A DNA stretch of 64,000 nucleotides from Azospirillaceae bacterium (GTDB lineage Bacteria; Pseudomonadota; Alphaproteobacteria; Azospirillales; Azospirillaceae). The stretch spans positions 682,001-746,000 of the forward strand of contig JAPWJW010000003.1 of the NCBI GenBank assembly GCA_028283825.1, given 5' to 3'. The notes beneath the pieces are model-generated. The model was given only the letters and a program-made list of their open reading frames with translations. It did no database searches and was not told the DNA's origin. Every line of letters starts with the position of its first letter. Position 1 is the first letter of the stretch. Made by a program: the position numbers and the translations under genes. Below, piece by piece: positions 8,776 through 18,025 of the stretch.

Positions 8776-9942
8776 TCAGAACCCCAAGACGGCGTTTTCC
8801 AGCGGCAACTGATGTCGGCGCGCCTGCGGTGGCGCGTCGGCGGTCCAGGCGCCACCGGCATCGATGGCCGCCGTGTCGGCCACGGTTCCTTCCAGGGTGA
8901 AGGCATCGAAGACGAAGGGCAGGCCATCCGCCGCCGCCGGATGGTCCAGGTCCGTCACTTGCAGGTGCAGGTGCGGCGCGTCCGACTGGCCGGAATTGCC
9001 CAGCCGGCCGAGCACCTGGCCCTTTCGCACCGCCTGCCCCGGCCGCACCGTCAGGCTGCCGGGGATCAGGTGGGCGCACATCACCGACACCGCACCTGCG
9101 CGCAGGATCACCATGTTGCCGGCGATGGTGTCCAACGTCGCCTTCTGCGCCGGCGGCTGCCCCGGAACGTTGTCGGGCAGGCCATCACGCACCACCGTCA
9201 CCACACCGTCCGCCACCGCCAGCACCGGCTGGCCATATCCCGGCCAGGATTCGTTGCGTCCCTGCTCACCGGCGAACTCCCGCCCCTGACCATCCAGTTG
9301 CACGAAATCGATGGCATAACGCTCCGGCACGCGGACCTGACCGTCCACCACCATCAAGGTCGTGCGGTGGATGGAGGTGTTGGACAGGGCGTTGAAGGCC
9401 ACCCAACCACCGCCCCTCAACGGGGCCGACAGTACCGTTGGCTCCCATGTGTTCACCGGAACGGCGACACCGGTGTTCAACGTGGTGTCGGGCAAGCCGG
9501 GCTTGAACGGGGCGATGGTCACGCCCAGGCGCAAGCCCGCCAATGCCTGCGGCGTAACGGCGGTGTCGGCCAGGCGCACGTCGAACAGCGCGACAGCGAA
9601 ACTGTTGCCCTGAAGGGTGGCCGCCACCCCATCGCCTGAAGCGCGGCCCGGTCGCTGCAGCAAACCATCCAGGGCCGCCCCCTCGAAGCGGCCGAAGGCA
9701 TCCGGCGACGAAGCCGTGCCCAGGTGCACGGTCGCCAAAGTCATCGGCAGGGCCGCGTAGTTGCCGATGACCGCCTCGAACACCAGATGCGCGCCATCGG
9801 TGGTGGGTACGACGCCGGCCGGGCTCAGGATGCGGATATCCAGGGGTGTGATCGAATGCGGAGCCGTTTGCGCCCCGGCAGCAACGGAAATCAGTGTCGC
9901 GAAGACAGCGGCAAGGACGCGTGCGGGGGAACGGCGGACCAC
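8776..9942 (-). CDS. secreted M23 (LytM-type) peptidase-like protein
   Basis: A 388-residue exported protein. The GTG start at 9942 was chosen because it has GGAG six bases upstream and gives a clean signal peptide (MVRRSPARVLAAVFATLISV). An N-terminal beta-rich region of about 200 residues precedes the C-terminal M23 domain. That domain has the PHLHLQV motif and GQVLGRLGNSGQSDAPH. The first metal-binding motif, normally HxxxD, reads RYAID, so one zinc ligand is replaced by Arg. The protein may be a divergent enzyme or a non-catalytic regulator of murein hydrolysis. It is convergent with metA. Confidence 0.85.
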   Translation of the reverse strand: MVRRSPARVLAAVFATLISVAAGAQTAPHSITPLDIRILSPAGVVPTTDGAHLVFEAVIGNYAALPMTLATVHLGTASSPDAFGRFEGAALDGLLQRPGRASGDGVAATLQGNSFAVALFDVRLADTAVTPQALAGLRLGVTIAPFKPGLPDTTLNTGVAVPVNTWEPTVLSAPLRGGGWVAFNALSNTSIHRTTLMVVDGQVRVPERYAIDFVQLDGQGREFAGEQGRNESWPGYGQPVLAVADGVVTVVRDGLPDNVPGQPPAQKATLDTIAGNMVILRAGAVSVMCAHLIPGSLTVRPGQAVRKGQVLGRLGNSGQSDAPHLHLQVTDLDHPAAADGLPFVFDAFTLEGTVADTAAIDAGGAWTADAPPQARRHQLPLENAVLGF

Positions 9943-10207
9943 GTCTGCTCCGGCATCAGGGGGATTCAACCGAAGATGCACGGTAATCGGGCGGTTTAAC
10001 AGCCGCTTCCTTGACCCGCCGCCTTCTCACTATCGAAGGGATTGATAAATAACCGAATGACCACTGTTCAAAAGCATAGGAAACAATAAAAACAATTTTT
10101 AGCTAAACTGCGAACATGATGCGCACAGCAACACAAAAATACTTATTGAAAATTACATGGCCCTCGCCCATAGAGTTAACGGCACGTTTCAAAAGGGGTG
10201 CAACGCC

Positions 10208-10744
10208 ATGGGATCCTTGACGCGCCCGCAGGGGATAGAAATGGTTGCCAATCAATGCCTTCTGACGGCCGGCGTTGGCGTTGCAATTAATAGCGTGAGC
10301 TATTTGGACGGGTCCGTTTCTATTGGGGACAGCTCCAGTCCCGGAACCGAACCCTTCTTCCTTGGCGCTTCCCCCAAAATCACGCTTGAGTTGGATTGCG
10401 ACCGGACGGGATCGGCCGTGTCGGCGCAAAACTTCATCCGGATGTCCGGCGGCAACGCCAACAACATGTTCACCAACATCCATTCCGGGGACACGCCGCC
10501 GCCGGATTTCCCGGCCTTGCTCAATTTCTGTTTCGGCTACATGGTTTCGTTCATGGTGAACAACCGGCAGTCGTTCCTGTGCGAGCTGTATTTCGGGCAG
10601 GGGCATTTCGATACCAATTTTTCCAGCGTGAACAATTGGTGGATCGGCTCCCCCAGCATCGTGGGCAGCGGCAGCGCCGCCAATCTGGGCAACGTCATCC
10701 AGATCACTGGCAACGGCACAGACGGCTTCACGTTCAGTGTCTGA
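10208..10744 (+). CDS. hypothetical protein, orphan
   Basis: A 178-residue protein of unknown function. The start at 10208 is preferred over 10157 because AGGGG lies nine bases before it. The sequence is rich in Gly, Ser, Asn and aromatic residues, has no signal peptide or membrane helix, and looks beta-rich (GSVSIGDSSSPGTEPFF; GSGSAANLGNVIQITGNG). Codon use is less GC-biased than the neighbours, and about 160 bases upstream are AT-rich. It stands alone between two minus-strand genes. These are signs of recent gain. I recognise no family. Confidence 0.65.
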   Translation: MGSLTRPQGIEMVANQCLLTAGVGVAINSVSYLDGSVSIGDSSSPGTEPFFLGASPKITLELDCDRTGSAVSAQNFIRMSGGNANNMFTNIHSGDTPPPDFPALLNFCFGYMVSFMVNNRQSFLCELYFGQGHFDTNFSSVNNWWIGSPSIVGSGSAANLGNVIQITGNGTDGFTFSV

Positions 10745-10786
10745 ACCCGGCATGCCTGAACGGATGGGCGCCCTGCTCATCTGCCT

Positions 10787-11569
10787 TCAGTCCAGCCCGG
10801 TCTTGCCCGGCGCCCAATAGGCCTTGGCCTTGATGCGTGATGGCGCCACGCCGCCCGCCCTCAGGGCCCGGTTCGCCTGCTGGATCGATTGCGCCTTGCC
10901 GGTCAGCACAAAACGCGCGCCATGATCGGCAAAGCGCCACAGGGCGGCGGTCGCGGCCTCAAGATGACCATCGTCCGGCCGGCGCTCGACCAGCGCCGCA
11001 CCGCCCAGCCCCACCGCATCCAGGACGGACTGGGCCTCGACTTTGTCCGACACCTCAAAGACGCTGTTGAGGCCGCCGCCCAGCGTGGCGCGTAGCGACA
11101 CCGCGAGCGCGAAAGATGTCTCGTCCCCGAACAACGTCAACGGTGTTCCGAACCCGAACAGGGTCAACGGCGTCCCGAAGCCGACAAGATCCAGGGACCG
11201 GCGCGGCCCCATGAATTGACAGGCGGCACCCGCGCGCAAGCGGCTGGCCCAGCGGCTGCCCGGGCCGTCGCCGTGCGTGAAGATCAGCAGGTCGGTGGCG
11301 CCCCGGTCGTTGTCCCAGGAAATCGGCGTGTAGGTGCGGGCGCTGAGCCCCGTCCCCATCGCCACCTGGATCTTCTGCCCCTGTTCCCAGGCGGCATCGA
11401 CCAGTTCCTCACCCTCCAGCCGAACCCGGCGAAAGTACGGGGACAAGCTCTCGACCGCGGCGACGCGGGCGGTACGCATCAACCAGCGCCTCAGGGTCTG
11501 CGCCACCCGGCCGGGCTGCGGTTCCAACTCACCAGCCCCAATCAAGGCATCCGGGCTTTCCATTTCCAT
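10787..11569 (-). CDS. siderophore-interacting FAD/NAD(P)H oxidoreductase (SIP family)
   Basis: A 260-residue protein of the siderophore-interacting family, which reduces ferric siderophores in the cytoplasm. The FAD-binding barrel has RTYTPISWD (the RxYT flavin motif) and THGDGPGSRWA for phosphate binding. The SIP domain follows with FGDETSFALA and the C-terminal RALRAGGVAPSRIKAKAYWAPGKTG typical of the family. A nine-residue stretch, GFGTPLTLF, occurs twice in tandem just before GDETS. No siderophore receptor or synthesis genes are nearby. Confidence 0.9.
   Translation of the reverse strand: MEMESPDALIGAGELEPQPGRVAQTLRRWLMRTARVAAVESLSPYFRRVRLEGEELVDAAWEQGQKIQVAMGTGLSARTYTPISWDNDRGATDLLIFTHGDGPGSRWASRLRAGAACQFMGPRRSLDLVGFGTPLTLFGFGTPLTLFGDETSFALAVSLRATLGGGLNSVFEVSDKVEAQSVLDAVGLGGAALVERRPDDGHLEAATAALWRFADHGARFVLTGKAQSIQQANRALRAGGVAPSRIKAKAYWAPGKTGLD
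11127..11180. repeat. 27-bp imperfect tandem duplication inside the SIP gene
   Basis: Units 11127-11153 and 11154-11180 are each 27 bases long, and only a few bases differ. They encode the same nine residues, GFGTPLTLF, twice in frame. The differences are mostly silent, so the duplication is not brand new. It lengthens the link between the FAD barrel and the SIP nucleotide-binding domain. Confidence 0.9.
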
Positions 11570-11703
11570 CTTCCCCCAAGTGGATGTTCCACGCCGGGCA
11601 GGTAATGGATAGGCCCCGGCATCCGACTTAGGTAAGCATGGGACGGCTTGGCGTCATTGGCCAACTATGCCAAACAATTTCGAAAATCAGCCAACCGGTG
11701 GCT

Positions 11704-12421
11704 TTAATCCAGGCGCTGCAGCAGTTGCGCTGCCGCGGCCTTTTCCGCCGCGCGCTTGGAGGCGCCGGTGGCCATCTCGCTGCCCTTGCCCTGCACCGCC
11801 ACGCGCACGGTGAACACCGGCTCATGGTCCAAGCCGGTGCGCGACACCTGCTCATACACCGGCAGCGGCAGGCCGCGGCCCAACGCCCATTCCTGCAGGG
11901 CGGTCTTGGGCTCGATCGGCGGCAGTTCGGCGGCGTCGATGCGCCCCGCCCAGTGGCTGCGGATGAAGGCGGCGGCCACGTCCAGGCCGCCATCCAGGTA
12001 CAGGGCGCCGATCACCGCCTCGCAGGCATCCGCCAGGATGGGCGGGCTTGGTACGGCCGCCGGCATCCGCCTCACCCGGCGCCAGGCGCAGATAGCGGCC
12101 CAACTCCAAAGTCTCTGCCACACCGGCCAGGGCCTCGGCGCGCACCAGCGCCGTGTGGCGCTTGGCCAAGCCCCCTTCGTTCTCCTCCGGGAAACGCTCC
12201 AGCAGCCATTGGGCGATCACCAGGCCCAGCACCCGATCGCCCAGGAACTCCAGCCGCTCATAATGGCCGCCGGCGGGGCGCGGGCCCCGGCCGATGCCGG
12301 CCACGCTGGGATGGGTCACCGCCTCCAGCAGATAGCGGGCATCAGCGAAGGTATGGCCCAGCGCCAGGGCCAGGACGGCGATGTCCTCACCGCCGGTATC
12401 CAGTTGGGCGGAGGTGCCCAT
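11704..12421 (-). pseudogene. rnc: ribonuclease III gene with a one-base frameshift
   Basis: Two overlapping frames together give a full RNase III of 238 residues. The first, from ATG 12421, has the signature YERLEFLGDRVLGL and runs to LAPGEADAGGRTKPA. The second resumes with ILADACEAVIGALYLDGG and has the complete double-stranded RNA-binding domain (PKTALQEWALGRG...SKRAAEKAAA). Removing one base from the GGG at 12040-12042 (CCC on the coding strand) joins them as TKPAILADAC. Without it the product lacks the second acidic motif and cannot be catalytic. Either the gene is broken or the assembly has an indel. It lies four bases after lepB, as usual. Confidence 0.85.
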
Positions 12422-12425
12422 GGCC

Positions 12426-13199
12426 TTAATGCGCCTTGTTGAAGATCTCGCCGAAGCGGATGGCGGTCGGCCACTTCCAGATTTCCCAGAAGTGCACCCC
12501 CTCCTCCAGCGAGAAGAACTTGAACTGGGCCTTGCCCACCAGGTTCTCCAGCGGGACATAGCCGACGACGTTCAGCACCCGGCTGTCCTGGCTGTTGTCG
12601 CGGTTGTCGCCCATGCAGAAGATGTGGCCCTCGGGCACGGTGTAGACCGGCGTGTTGTCCAACCCGCCGTCGTCGCCCATGATCTCGATGATGGTGTGCT
12701 GCACGCCGTTGGGCAGGGTCTCGATGTAGCGCGGCACGGAGGTGGGATGGCCGAACGGCGTCTCCATGTTGTAGTCCTCGATGCGCTCGCGCTTCACCGC
12801 CTCACCATTGATGTGCAGGATGCCGTCGATCATCTGGACGCGGTCGCCGGGCAGGCCGATGACGCGCTTGATGTAATCCTGGCTGGTGTCGGTCGGCAGG
12901 CGGAAGACCACCACGTCGCCCCGCTCCGGCACGCTGCCAAAGACACGGCCATGGAACAGCGGCAGGCTCAGCGGCAGCGAGAAACGGCTGTAGCCGTAGC
13001 TGAACTTCGACACGAAGACATAGTCGCCGATGAGCAGGGTCGGGATCATGGAGCCCGAGGGGATGTTGAACGGCTCGAACGCCACCGTGCGCACACCCAG
13101 CGCGATGATCAGGGCGTAGATGACCGTCCGCACCACGTCGGCCCAGCTTTCCGCCTGCGGTTGGGTGGCCGCGCGGCCGACGCGATCATTCTGGCTCAT
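12426..13199 (-). CDS. lepB: signal peptidase I
   Basis: A 257-residue type I signal peptidase (S26), an inner-membrane protease that removes Sec and Tat signal peptides. One N-terminal membrane anchor (VIYALIIALGVRTVAF) precedes the catalytic Ser motif PSGSMIPTL. The catalytic Lys lies in DYIKRVIGLPGD, and the CMGDNRDNSQDSR motif completes the site. The ATG at 13199 was chosen because the anchor starts about 25 residues later; an upstream in-frame ATG would add a tail unlike the family. It is in the acpS-lepB-rnc order. Confidence 0.95.
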   Translation of the reverse strand: MSQNDRVGRAATQPQAESWADVVRTVIYALIIALGVRTVAFEPFNIPSGSMIPTLLIGDYVFVSKFSYGYSRFSLPLSLPLFHGRVFGSVPERGDVVVFRLPTDTSQDYIKRVIGLPGDRVQMIDGILHINGEAVKRERIEDYNMETPFGHPTSVPRYIETLPNGVQHTIIEIMGDDGGLDNTPVYTVPEGHIFCMGDNRDNSQDSRVLNVVGYVPLENLVGKAQFKFFSLEEGVHFWEIWKWPTAIRFGEIFNKAH

Positions 13200-13284
13200 G
13201 GGACGAAACAACCTCGTGAAACCGGCCCGTATGTGGGGCCGCATAAAGGGAAGTGGCACCGATCTAGCGGCCCCACCGGAATTT

Positions 13285-13752
13285 TCAAGCGATACCGTCC
13301 TGTGGAACCGTATCGGCCGGCACCGCCGTGATGATGACGAAGGCTTCCGCCAAGGGGGGTTCATCCGTCAAGGTCAGATGGATACGGGCCACCATGCCCG
13401 GCGGCGTCATGGCCTTCAACCTCTCCGCCGCCCCACCGGTGAGACATAATGTCGGTTGGCCGCTGGGCAAGTTGACCACGCCCATGTCGCGCCAGAAGAC
13501 GCCGTCGCGAAAACCGGTGCCCAGGGCCTTGGAGCAGGCCTCCTTGGCGGCGTAACGCTTGGCATAGCTGGCGGCGCGGCCGTTGGACTTGGCGCGGCGC
13601 TCCGACTTCGCCTGTTCCACGTCGGTGAACACCCGGTCGATGAAGCGCTGGCCGAAACGGGCCAGCGTCTTTTCGATACGGGTGATGTCGATCAGGTCGT
13701 TGCCGATGCCCAGGATGACGTTGCCGGGTTGAAAGGCGCCGGGCGTCATCAT
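13285..13752 (-). CDS. acpS: holo-[acyl-carrier-protein] synthase
   Basis: A 155-residue AcpS that transfers phosphopantetheine from CoA to apo-ACP. The conserved Asp ([15 protein letters not shown]) and Glu ([16 protein letters not shown]) that bind magnesium are present. The start overlaps the pdxJ stop in an ATGA arrangement at 13752; an ATG three bases later is equally possible. About ten residues precede the usual AcpS start. A C-terminal extension of some 20 residues beyond the core is also slightly long. It is translationally coupled to pdxJ. Confidence 0.94.
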   Translation of the reverse strand: MMTPGAFQPGNVILGIGNDLIDITRIEKTLARFGQRFIDRVFTDVEQAKSERRAKSNGRAASYAKRYAAKEACSKALGTGFRDGVFWRDMGVVNLPSGQPTLCLTGGAAERLKAMTPPGMVARIHLTLTDEPPLAEAFVIITAVPADTVPQDGIA

Positions 13753-14507
13753 CCCGCGCGCGCCTGGTCCATCAGCGTCCGCATTTGGCGGATGGCGGCC
13801 TCCAGCCCCACGAACACCGCCTCCCCCACCAGGAAGTGACCGATGTTCAGTTCGCGCACCTGGGGCAAAGCGGCAACCGGGATCACGTTGTCGAAACGCA
13901 GGCCGTGGCCGGCATGGCATTCCAGCCCGATCTCGCCGGCGTGCCGGGCGGCATCGGCCAGACGGCCCAGTTCAACCTCAAGCTCCACCGCATTCTCGGC
14001 ATCGGCGTAGCGGCCGGTGTGCAGTTCCACCACCGGCGCGCCGATGCGCCGGGCGGCGTCCAACTGCGCCAGGTCCGGCGCGATGAACAGGGAGACGCGG
14101 ATGCCGGCGTCGTTCAGCCGGCCAACGATGGGCGCCAGATGATCATAACCGCCGACCACGTCCAACCCGCCCTCGGTCGTGCGTTCCTGGCGGCGTTCCG
14201 GCACCAGGCAGGCGGCGTGCGGCCGATGGCGCAGGGCGATGGCCAGCATCTCTTCCGTCGCCGCCATCTCCAGGTTCAGCGGCAAGGAGATTTCCGACAT
14301 CAGGCGGTCGATATCGCTGTCGCGAATGTGGCGGCGGTCTTCACGCAAGTGGGCGGTGATGCCGTCGGCACCGGCGTCGGCGGCCACGTGGGCTGCGCGC
14401 AGCACGTCGGGGTGGGCGCCGCCGCGGGCGTTACGGATGGTGGCGACGTGATCAATGTTGACGCCCAGGCGCAACCGGGCATCGAACGGGACCGGACTGA
14501 CGGTCAT
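13749..14507 (-). CDS. pdxJ: pyridoxine 5'-phosphate synthase
   Basis: A 252-residue PdxJ, which condenses 1-deoxyxylulose 5-phosphate with 3-amino-2-oxopropyl phosphate to make pyridoxine 5'-phosphate. Family motifs are [16 protein letters not shown] at the N-terminus, [12 protein letters not shown], the LVPE motif, LHTGRYA, and the C-terminal GHGLRFDNV...[13 protein letters not shown]. The ATG at 14507 follows the stop of the DUF2062 gene by one base and fits the family start. A longer upstream reading is unlikely. Confidence 0.97.
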   Translation of the reverse strand: MTVSPVPFDARLRLGVNIDHVATIRNARGGAHPDVLRAAHVAADAGADGITAHLREDRRHIRDSDIDRLMSEISLPLNLEMAATEEMLAIALRHRPHAACLVPERRQERTTEGGLDVVGGYDHLAPIVGRLNDAGIRVSLFIAPDLAQLDAARRIGAPVVELHTGRYADAENAVELEVELGRLADAARHAGEIGLECHAGHGLRFDNVIPVAALPQVRELNIGHFLVGEAVFVGLEAAIRQMRTLMDQARAG

Positions 14508-14508
14508 C

Positions 14509-15069
14509 TTATTCTCCAGCCGGCTTGGGCTCATGCCCCAGCATCGGATGTTGGTGACTGACGGCGATACGGTGATGCTTGTAACGCGCGATCAGCGGCC
14601 GCAGCACCAGAAAAACCAGCGGCCAGGTCAAGCCGGCGGAGAGGAAACCGCCCACCGTCATGGGCGCCACCACCTGCCAGGCGCTGTGGCGCAGCATGTG
14701 CCAGGACAACTCCATGGGCCCATGGCCCGCCGGCTGCATGTGCAGCACGAAACAGCCCAGGCGGTATGTCGCCAGCCAGATGAAGGGCCACGTCACCGGA
14801 TTGCCGAACAGCGTACCCAGCAGCGACGCGGCAATGGATCCGCGCAGCATCCAGGCCAGGGCGATGGACAGGGGGAAGTGCACGCCCATGAAGGGCGTCA
14901 TCGCCATGGACACGCCGCTGGCGAACCCGGCGGAGATACCGTAGGGCGTGCCGGGCACCCGGCCGACCCGGTGCATCCAATAGCGGCCGACACGGCGCCA
15001 CCCCATCCTGGGCAGCACCAGTTCCTTGACCACCTGGGCGAACGGCTTCTTTACGCGACGGCGAAACAT
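14509..15069 (-). CDS. DUF2062 domain membrane protein
   Basis: A 186-residue inner-membrane protein with the DUF2062 fold. It has several hydrophobic segments ([57 protein letters not shown]). The Gly-Asn-Pro-x-Thr motif ([12 protein letters not shown]) is characteristic. The function is unknown, but the gene is almost always found between rsh and pdxJ in this group. The ATG at 15069 gives [10 protein letters not shown], the usual basic start; further upstream the frame lacks family resemblance. Confidence 0.88.
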   Translation of the reverse strand: MFRRRVKKPFAQVVKELVLPRMGWRRVGRYWMHRVGRVPGTPYGISAGFASGVSMAMTPFMGVHFPLSIALAWMLRGSIAASLLGTLFGNPVTWPFIWLATYRLGCFVLHMQPAGHGPMELSWHMLRHSAWQVVAPMTVGGFLSAGLTWPLVFLVLRPLIARYKHHRIAVSHQHPMLGHEPKPAGE

Positions 15070-15225
15070 AAACCAGCAGCCCCCGGCTTGGGTGTCAGCG
15101 CCCCAACAATCTTGCACTGTTTTAGACTTAGGCACGGCGGCGCGCCAGCGCTGTATCGCCTTTGGGCAGGTTCACCGAAATGGTCAGCCCGGACGGGCCC
15201 CCGATGAGAACCCGCGGTCATGGTC

Positions 15226-17400
15226 TCAGCGCCCCCGGGCGCGATCGACGGAATTAATCACCGGTGTGGCCCGCAAGGCCGCGATAATATTGGTCAGATG
15301 CTTCACGTCGTGCACGTCGATATCGATCAGCATCTCGAAGAAGTCGGTGGTGCGGTGGGTGATCTTCAGGTTGGTGATGTTGCCGCCGTTCTTGCCGATC
15401 ACCGTGGACACGGTGCCCAGGCTGCCCGGCTCGTTCGCCACCACCACGGTGATGCGCCCCACCTTCTCGTCCTGGCCATCCGCCTCATTATCCCAGGAAA
15501 CGTCGATCCACCGTTCCGGACTGTCGTGGAAGCTTTCCAGCGTCTCGCAGTCGATGGTGTGGATGGTCACACCCTTGCCGGTGGTGACAATGCCGACGAT
15601 GCGGTCGCCCGGCAGCGGGTGACAGCAGCGGGCGTAGTGCACGGCCATGCCCGGGATCAGGCCCTTGATGGGCAGCGGGCTGTCCTTGCCCTTCGGCCGC
15701 GCCTTGCCGCGCGTCAGCTGCACCACCTTCTCGTCGGGGGTGATCTGCTGCTGCGCCTTGTGGCCGGGGAAGACGGCGTTGAACACGTCGCGGGCACCGG
15801 CCAAGCCGGCGCCGATGGCGGCGATCAGGTCATCGGCCGACGGGAACTGGAAGATCTTGAGGACGCCGTCCAGCGCCTTGTCGGAATAGTCGTACCCTTC
15901 CTGGCGGAAGATCTTCTGGATCATCGCCCGGCCCAGCTCGATATGCTGGGCACGCTGCTGGGTGCGGATATAGCGACGGATGCGCGCCCGCGCCTTGCCG
16001 GTGACGACGAAGTTTTCCCAGTCCGGCGATGGCGTCTGCGCCTTGCTGGTGACGACCTCCACCTGGTCGCCGTTCTGCAACTGGCTGCGCAGCGGCTGGA
16101 TGCGGCCGTTGATCTTGGCGCCGACGCAGGTGTCGCCGATCTGGCTATGCACGGCGTAGGCAAAGTCCACGGGGGTGGCGCCGCGCGGCAAGGCGATCAG
16201 GTCGCCCTTGGGCGTGAAGCAGAACACCTGGTCCTGGAACAGCTCCAGCTTGGTGTGCTCCAGGAACTCTTCCGGCCGGACCGCGTGCTCCAGGATGTCC
16301 AGCAGTTCGCGCAGCCAGCGGTATTGGCGGCCTTCGGTCTTGGGCTGGCTGCCATCGGACTTGTAGGCCCAGTGGGCGGCCACGCCCAGTTCGGAGACCT
16401 CATGCATCTCGGCGGTGCGGATCTGCACCTCAATGCGCTGACGCTCCGGCCCGATCACCGTGGTGTGCAGCGAGCGGTAGCCGTTGGGCTTGGGCGTGGA
16501 GACGTAGTCCTTGAAGCGGCCCGGCACCACCGGATACCGCGCATGGATCACGCCCAGCGCCTGGTAGCACTGCTCAATGGACTCGACCGTGATGCGGAAG
16601 GCCATAACGTCGGACAACTGCTCGAACGTCACGTTCTTGCGCTGCATCTTGCGCCAGATGGAATAGGGCGCCTTGCGCCGGCCCGACACGGCGGCATTGG
16701 GCAGGCCGTTCTCGTGCAAGGTATCCACCAGTTCGTGGATGATGCGATCCACGCGGCCGGCCCCCTGCTCCTCCAGGTCCGTCAACCGCTTGGTGATGCT
16801 GTCGTAGGCGTCCGGGTTCAGTTCCTTGAACGACAGTTCCTCAAGCTGGTCCTTCCAGCGCTGGATGCCGATGCGCTCGGCCAGCGGCGCGTAGATTTCC
16901 AGCGTCTCGCGGGCGATGCGCCGGCGCTTCTCCGGCTTGGACAGGTAGTGCAGCGTCTGCATGTTGTGCAGGCGGTCGGCCAGCTTCACCAGCAGGACGC
17001 GGATGTCTTCCGACATCGCCAGCACCAGCTTGCGGAAATTCTCCGCCTGCTTGGACTGGTCGCTTTCCAGGTTTTGCAGTTCGATGCGCGACAGCTTGGT
17101 CACGCCGTCCACCAGGCGCGCGATCTCCGGCCCGAACAGGCGCTGCACCTCTTCCAAGGTGGTCAGCGTGTCCTCGACCGTGTCGTGCAGCAGGGCGGTG
17201 ACGATGGAGGCGCTGTCCAGCTTCAGCTGGGTTAGCAGCCCCGCCACTTCCAGCGGGTGGGAAAAGTAGGGGTCGCCGGAAGCGCGCTTCTGCGACCCAT
17301 GCGCCTTCATGGAGAAGACGTAGGCACGGTTGAGCTTGTCCTCGTCCGCGTTGGGATCGTAGGACCGGACCCGCTCAACCAGCTCATACTGGCGGATCAT
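15226..17400 (-). CDS. rsh: bifunctional (p)ppGpp synthetase/hydrolase (Rsh)
   Basis: A 724-residue RelA/SpoT protein, the single long stringent-response enzyme usual in alphaproteobacteria. The hydrolase HD domain (residues about 20-180) keeps FSHPLEVAGLL and LLHDTVEDT, so hydrolysis should be intact. The synthetase domain has RKAPYSIWRKMQ, LSDVMAFRI and NGYRSLHTTV. TGS (FCFTPKGDLIALPRGATPVDFA), a conserved linker cysteine region (HYARCCHPLPGD) and a C-terminal ACT domain follow. It lies downstream of rpoZ, a conserved arrangement. Confidence 0.97.
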   Translation of the reverse strand: MIRQYELVERVRSYDPNADEDKLNRAYVFSMKAHGSQKRASGDPYFSHPLEVAGLLTQLKLDSASIVTALLHDTVEDTLTTLEEVQRLFGPEIARLVDGVTKLSRIELQNLESDQSKQAENFRKLVLAMSEDIRVLLVKLADRLHNMQTLHYLSKPEKRRRIARETLEIYAPLAERIGIQRWKDQLEELSFKELNPDAYDSITKRLTDLEEQGAGRVDRIIHELVDTLHENGLPNAAVSGRRKAPYSIWRKMQRKNVTFEQLSDVMAFRITVESIEQCYQALGVIHARYPVVPGRFKDYVSTPKPNGYRSLHTTVIGPERQRIEVQIRTAEMHEVSELGVAAHWAYKSDGSQPKTEGRQYRWLRELLDILEHAVRPEEFLEHTKLELFQDQVFCFTPKGDLIALPRGATPVDFAYAVHSQIGDTCVGAKINGRIQPLRSQLQNGDQVEVVTSKAQTPSPDWENFVVTGKARARIRRYIRTQQRAQHIELGRAMIQKIFRQEGYDYSDKALDGVLKIFQFPSADDLIAAIGAGLAGARDVFNAVFPGHKAQQQITPDEKVVQLTRGKARPKGKDSPLPIKGLIPGMAVHYARCCHPLPGDRIVGIVTTGKGVTIHTIDCETLESFHDSPERWIDVSWDNEADGQDEKVGRITVVVANEPGSLGTVSTVIGKNGGNITNLKITHRTTDFFEMLIDIDVHDVKHLTNIIAALRATPVINSVDRARGR

Positions 17401-17502
17401 AGGGAACCTGCCTCGCGGGCCATGCGGCCGCGACAGAGCATCATGCCTTGGGAAAGAACAATGGGGACCTGGCGCTCAGACACGTCCAGCCCCATCACCG
17501 GC

Positions 17503-17898
17503 TCAGAGACCCTCGTCGTCGCCGAGGTCGTCACCCGCGACCGCGTCCTCGGCGGCATCGCCTTCGGCATCGGCGCCCAAATCGTCATCCTCGCCACCGG
17601 CCGCACCCTGGACGGCCCAGGCCTGCTCACCGGCCATCAGCTCGATGATCTCTTCCTCGGGCTCGTCCTGCTCCTGCACGCGCTGGTGGCCCTTGATCAG
17701 GGCGTTCTTGAGGCTGTCCAGCACCACCGTCTCGTCCGCGATCTCGCGCAACGCAACGACCGGGTTCTTGTCGTTGTCGCGATCGACCGACAGCGGCGCA
17801 CCCGCCGCCACGTCCCGCGCGCGCTGGGCGGCCATCATGACCAGCTCGAAGCGGTTCGGAACCTTCAGGACGCAATCTTCAACGGTAACGCGGGCCAT
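17503..17898 (-). CDS. rpoZ: RNA polymerase omega subunit
   Basis: A 131-residue omega subunit that helps assemble RNA polymerase and takes part in ppGpp binding in proteobacteria. The start [20 protein letters not shown] and the [12 protein letters not shown] stretch are the family hallmarks. A tail rich in Glu, Asp and Ala ([18 protein letters not shown]) follows the core, a common alphaproteobacterial feature. It is upstream of rsh by 102 bases, in the same orientation. The ATG at 17898 is the only start consistent with the family. Confidence 0.96.
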   Translation of the reverse strand: MARVTVEDCVLKVPNRFELVMMAAQRARDVAAGAPLSVDRDNDKNPVVALREIADETVVLDSLKNALIKGHQRVQEQDEPEEEIIELMAGEQAWAVQGAAGGEDDDLGADAEGDAAEDAVAGDDLGDDEGL

Positions 17899-18025
17899 AC
17901 CTTGCTCACTCCAAAAACGAAACGAACGCCGCGCAGGCGTCGCACACCATCTCATAGTTATAAGGGGCGGATTTCGCCGTTGCAAGGAAGGCGACGCCGC
18001 GACGCCCGCATAATTGCCCCGCCCC

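Noticed and set aside
12040-12046. Programmed ribosomal frameshift in rnc
   Set aside because: No slippery heptamer or downstream pseudoknot is evident, and RNase III is not known to need frameshifting; a mutation or sequencing indel is simpler.
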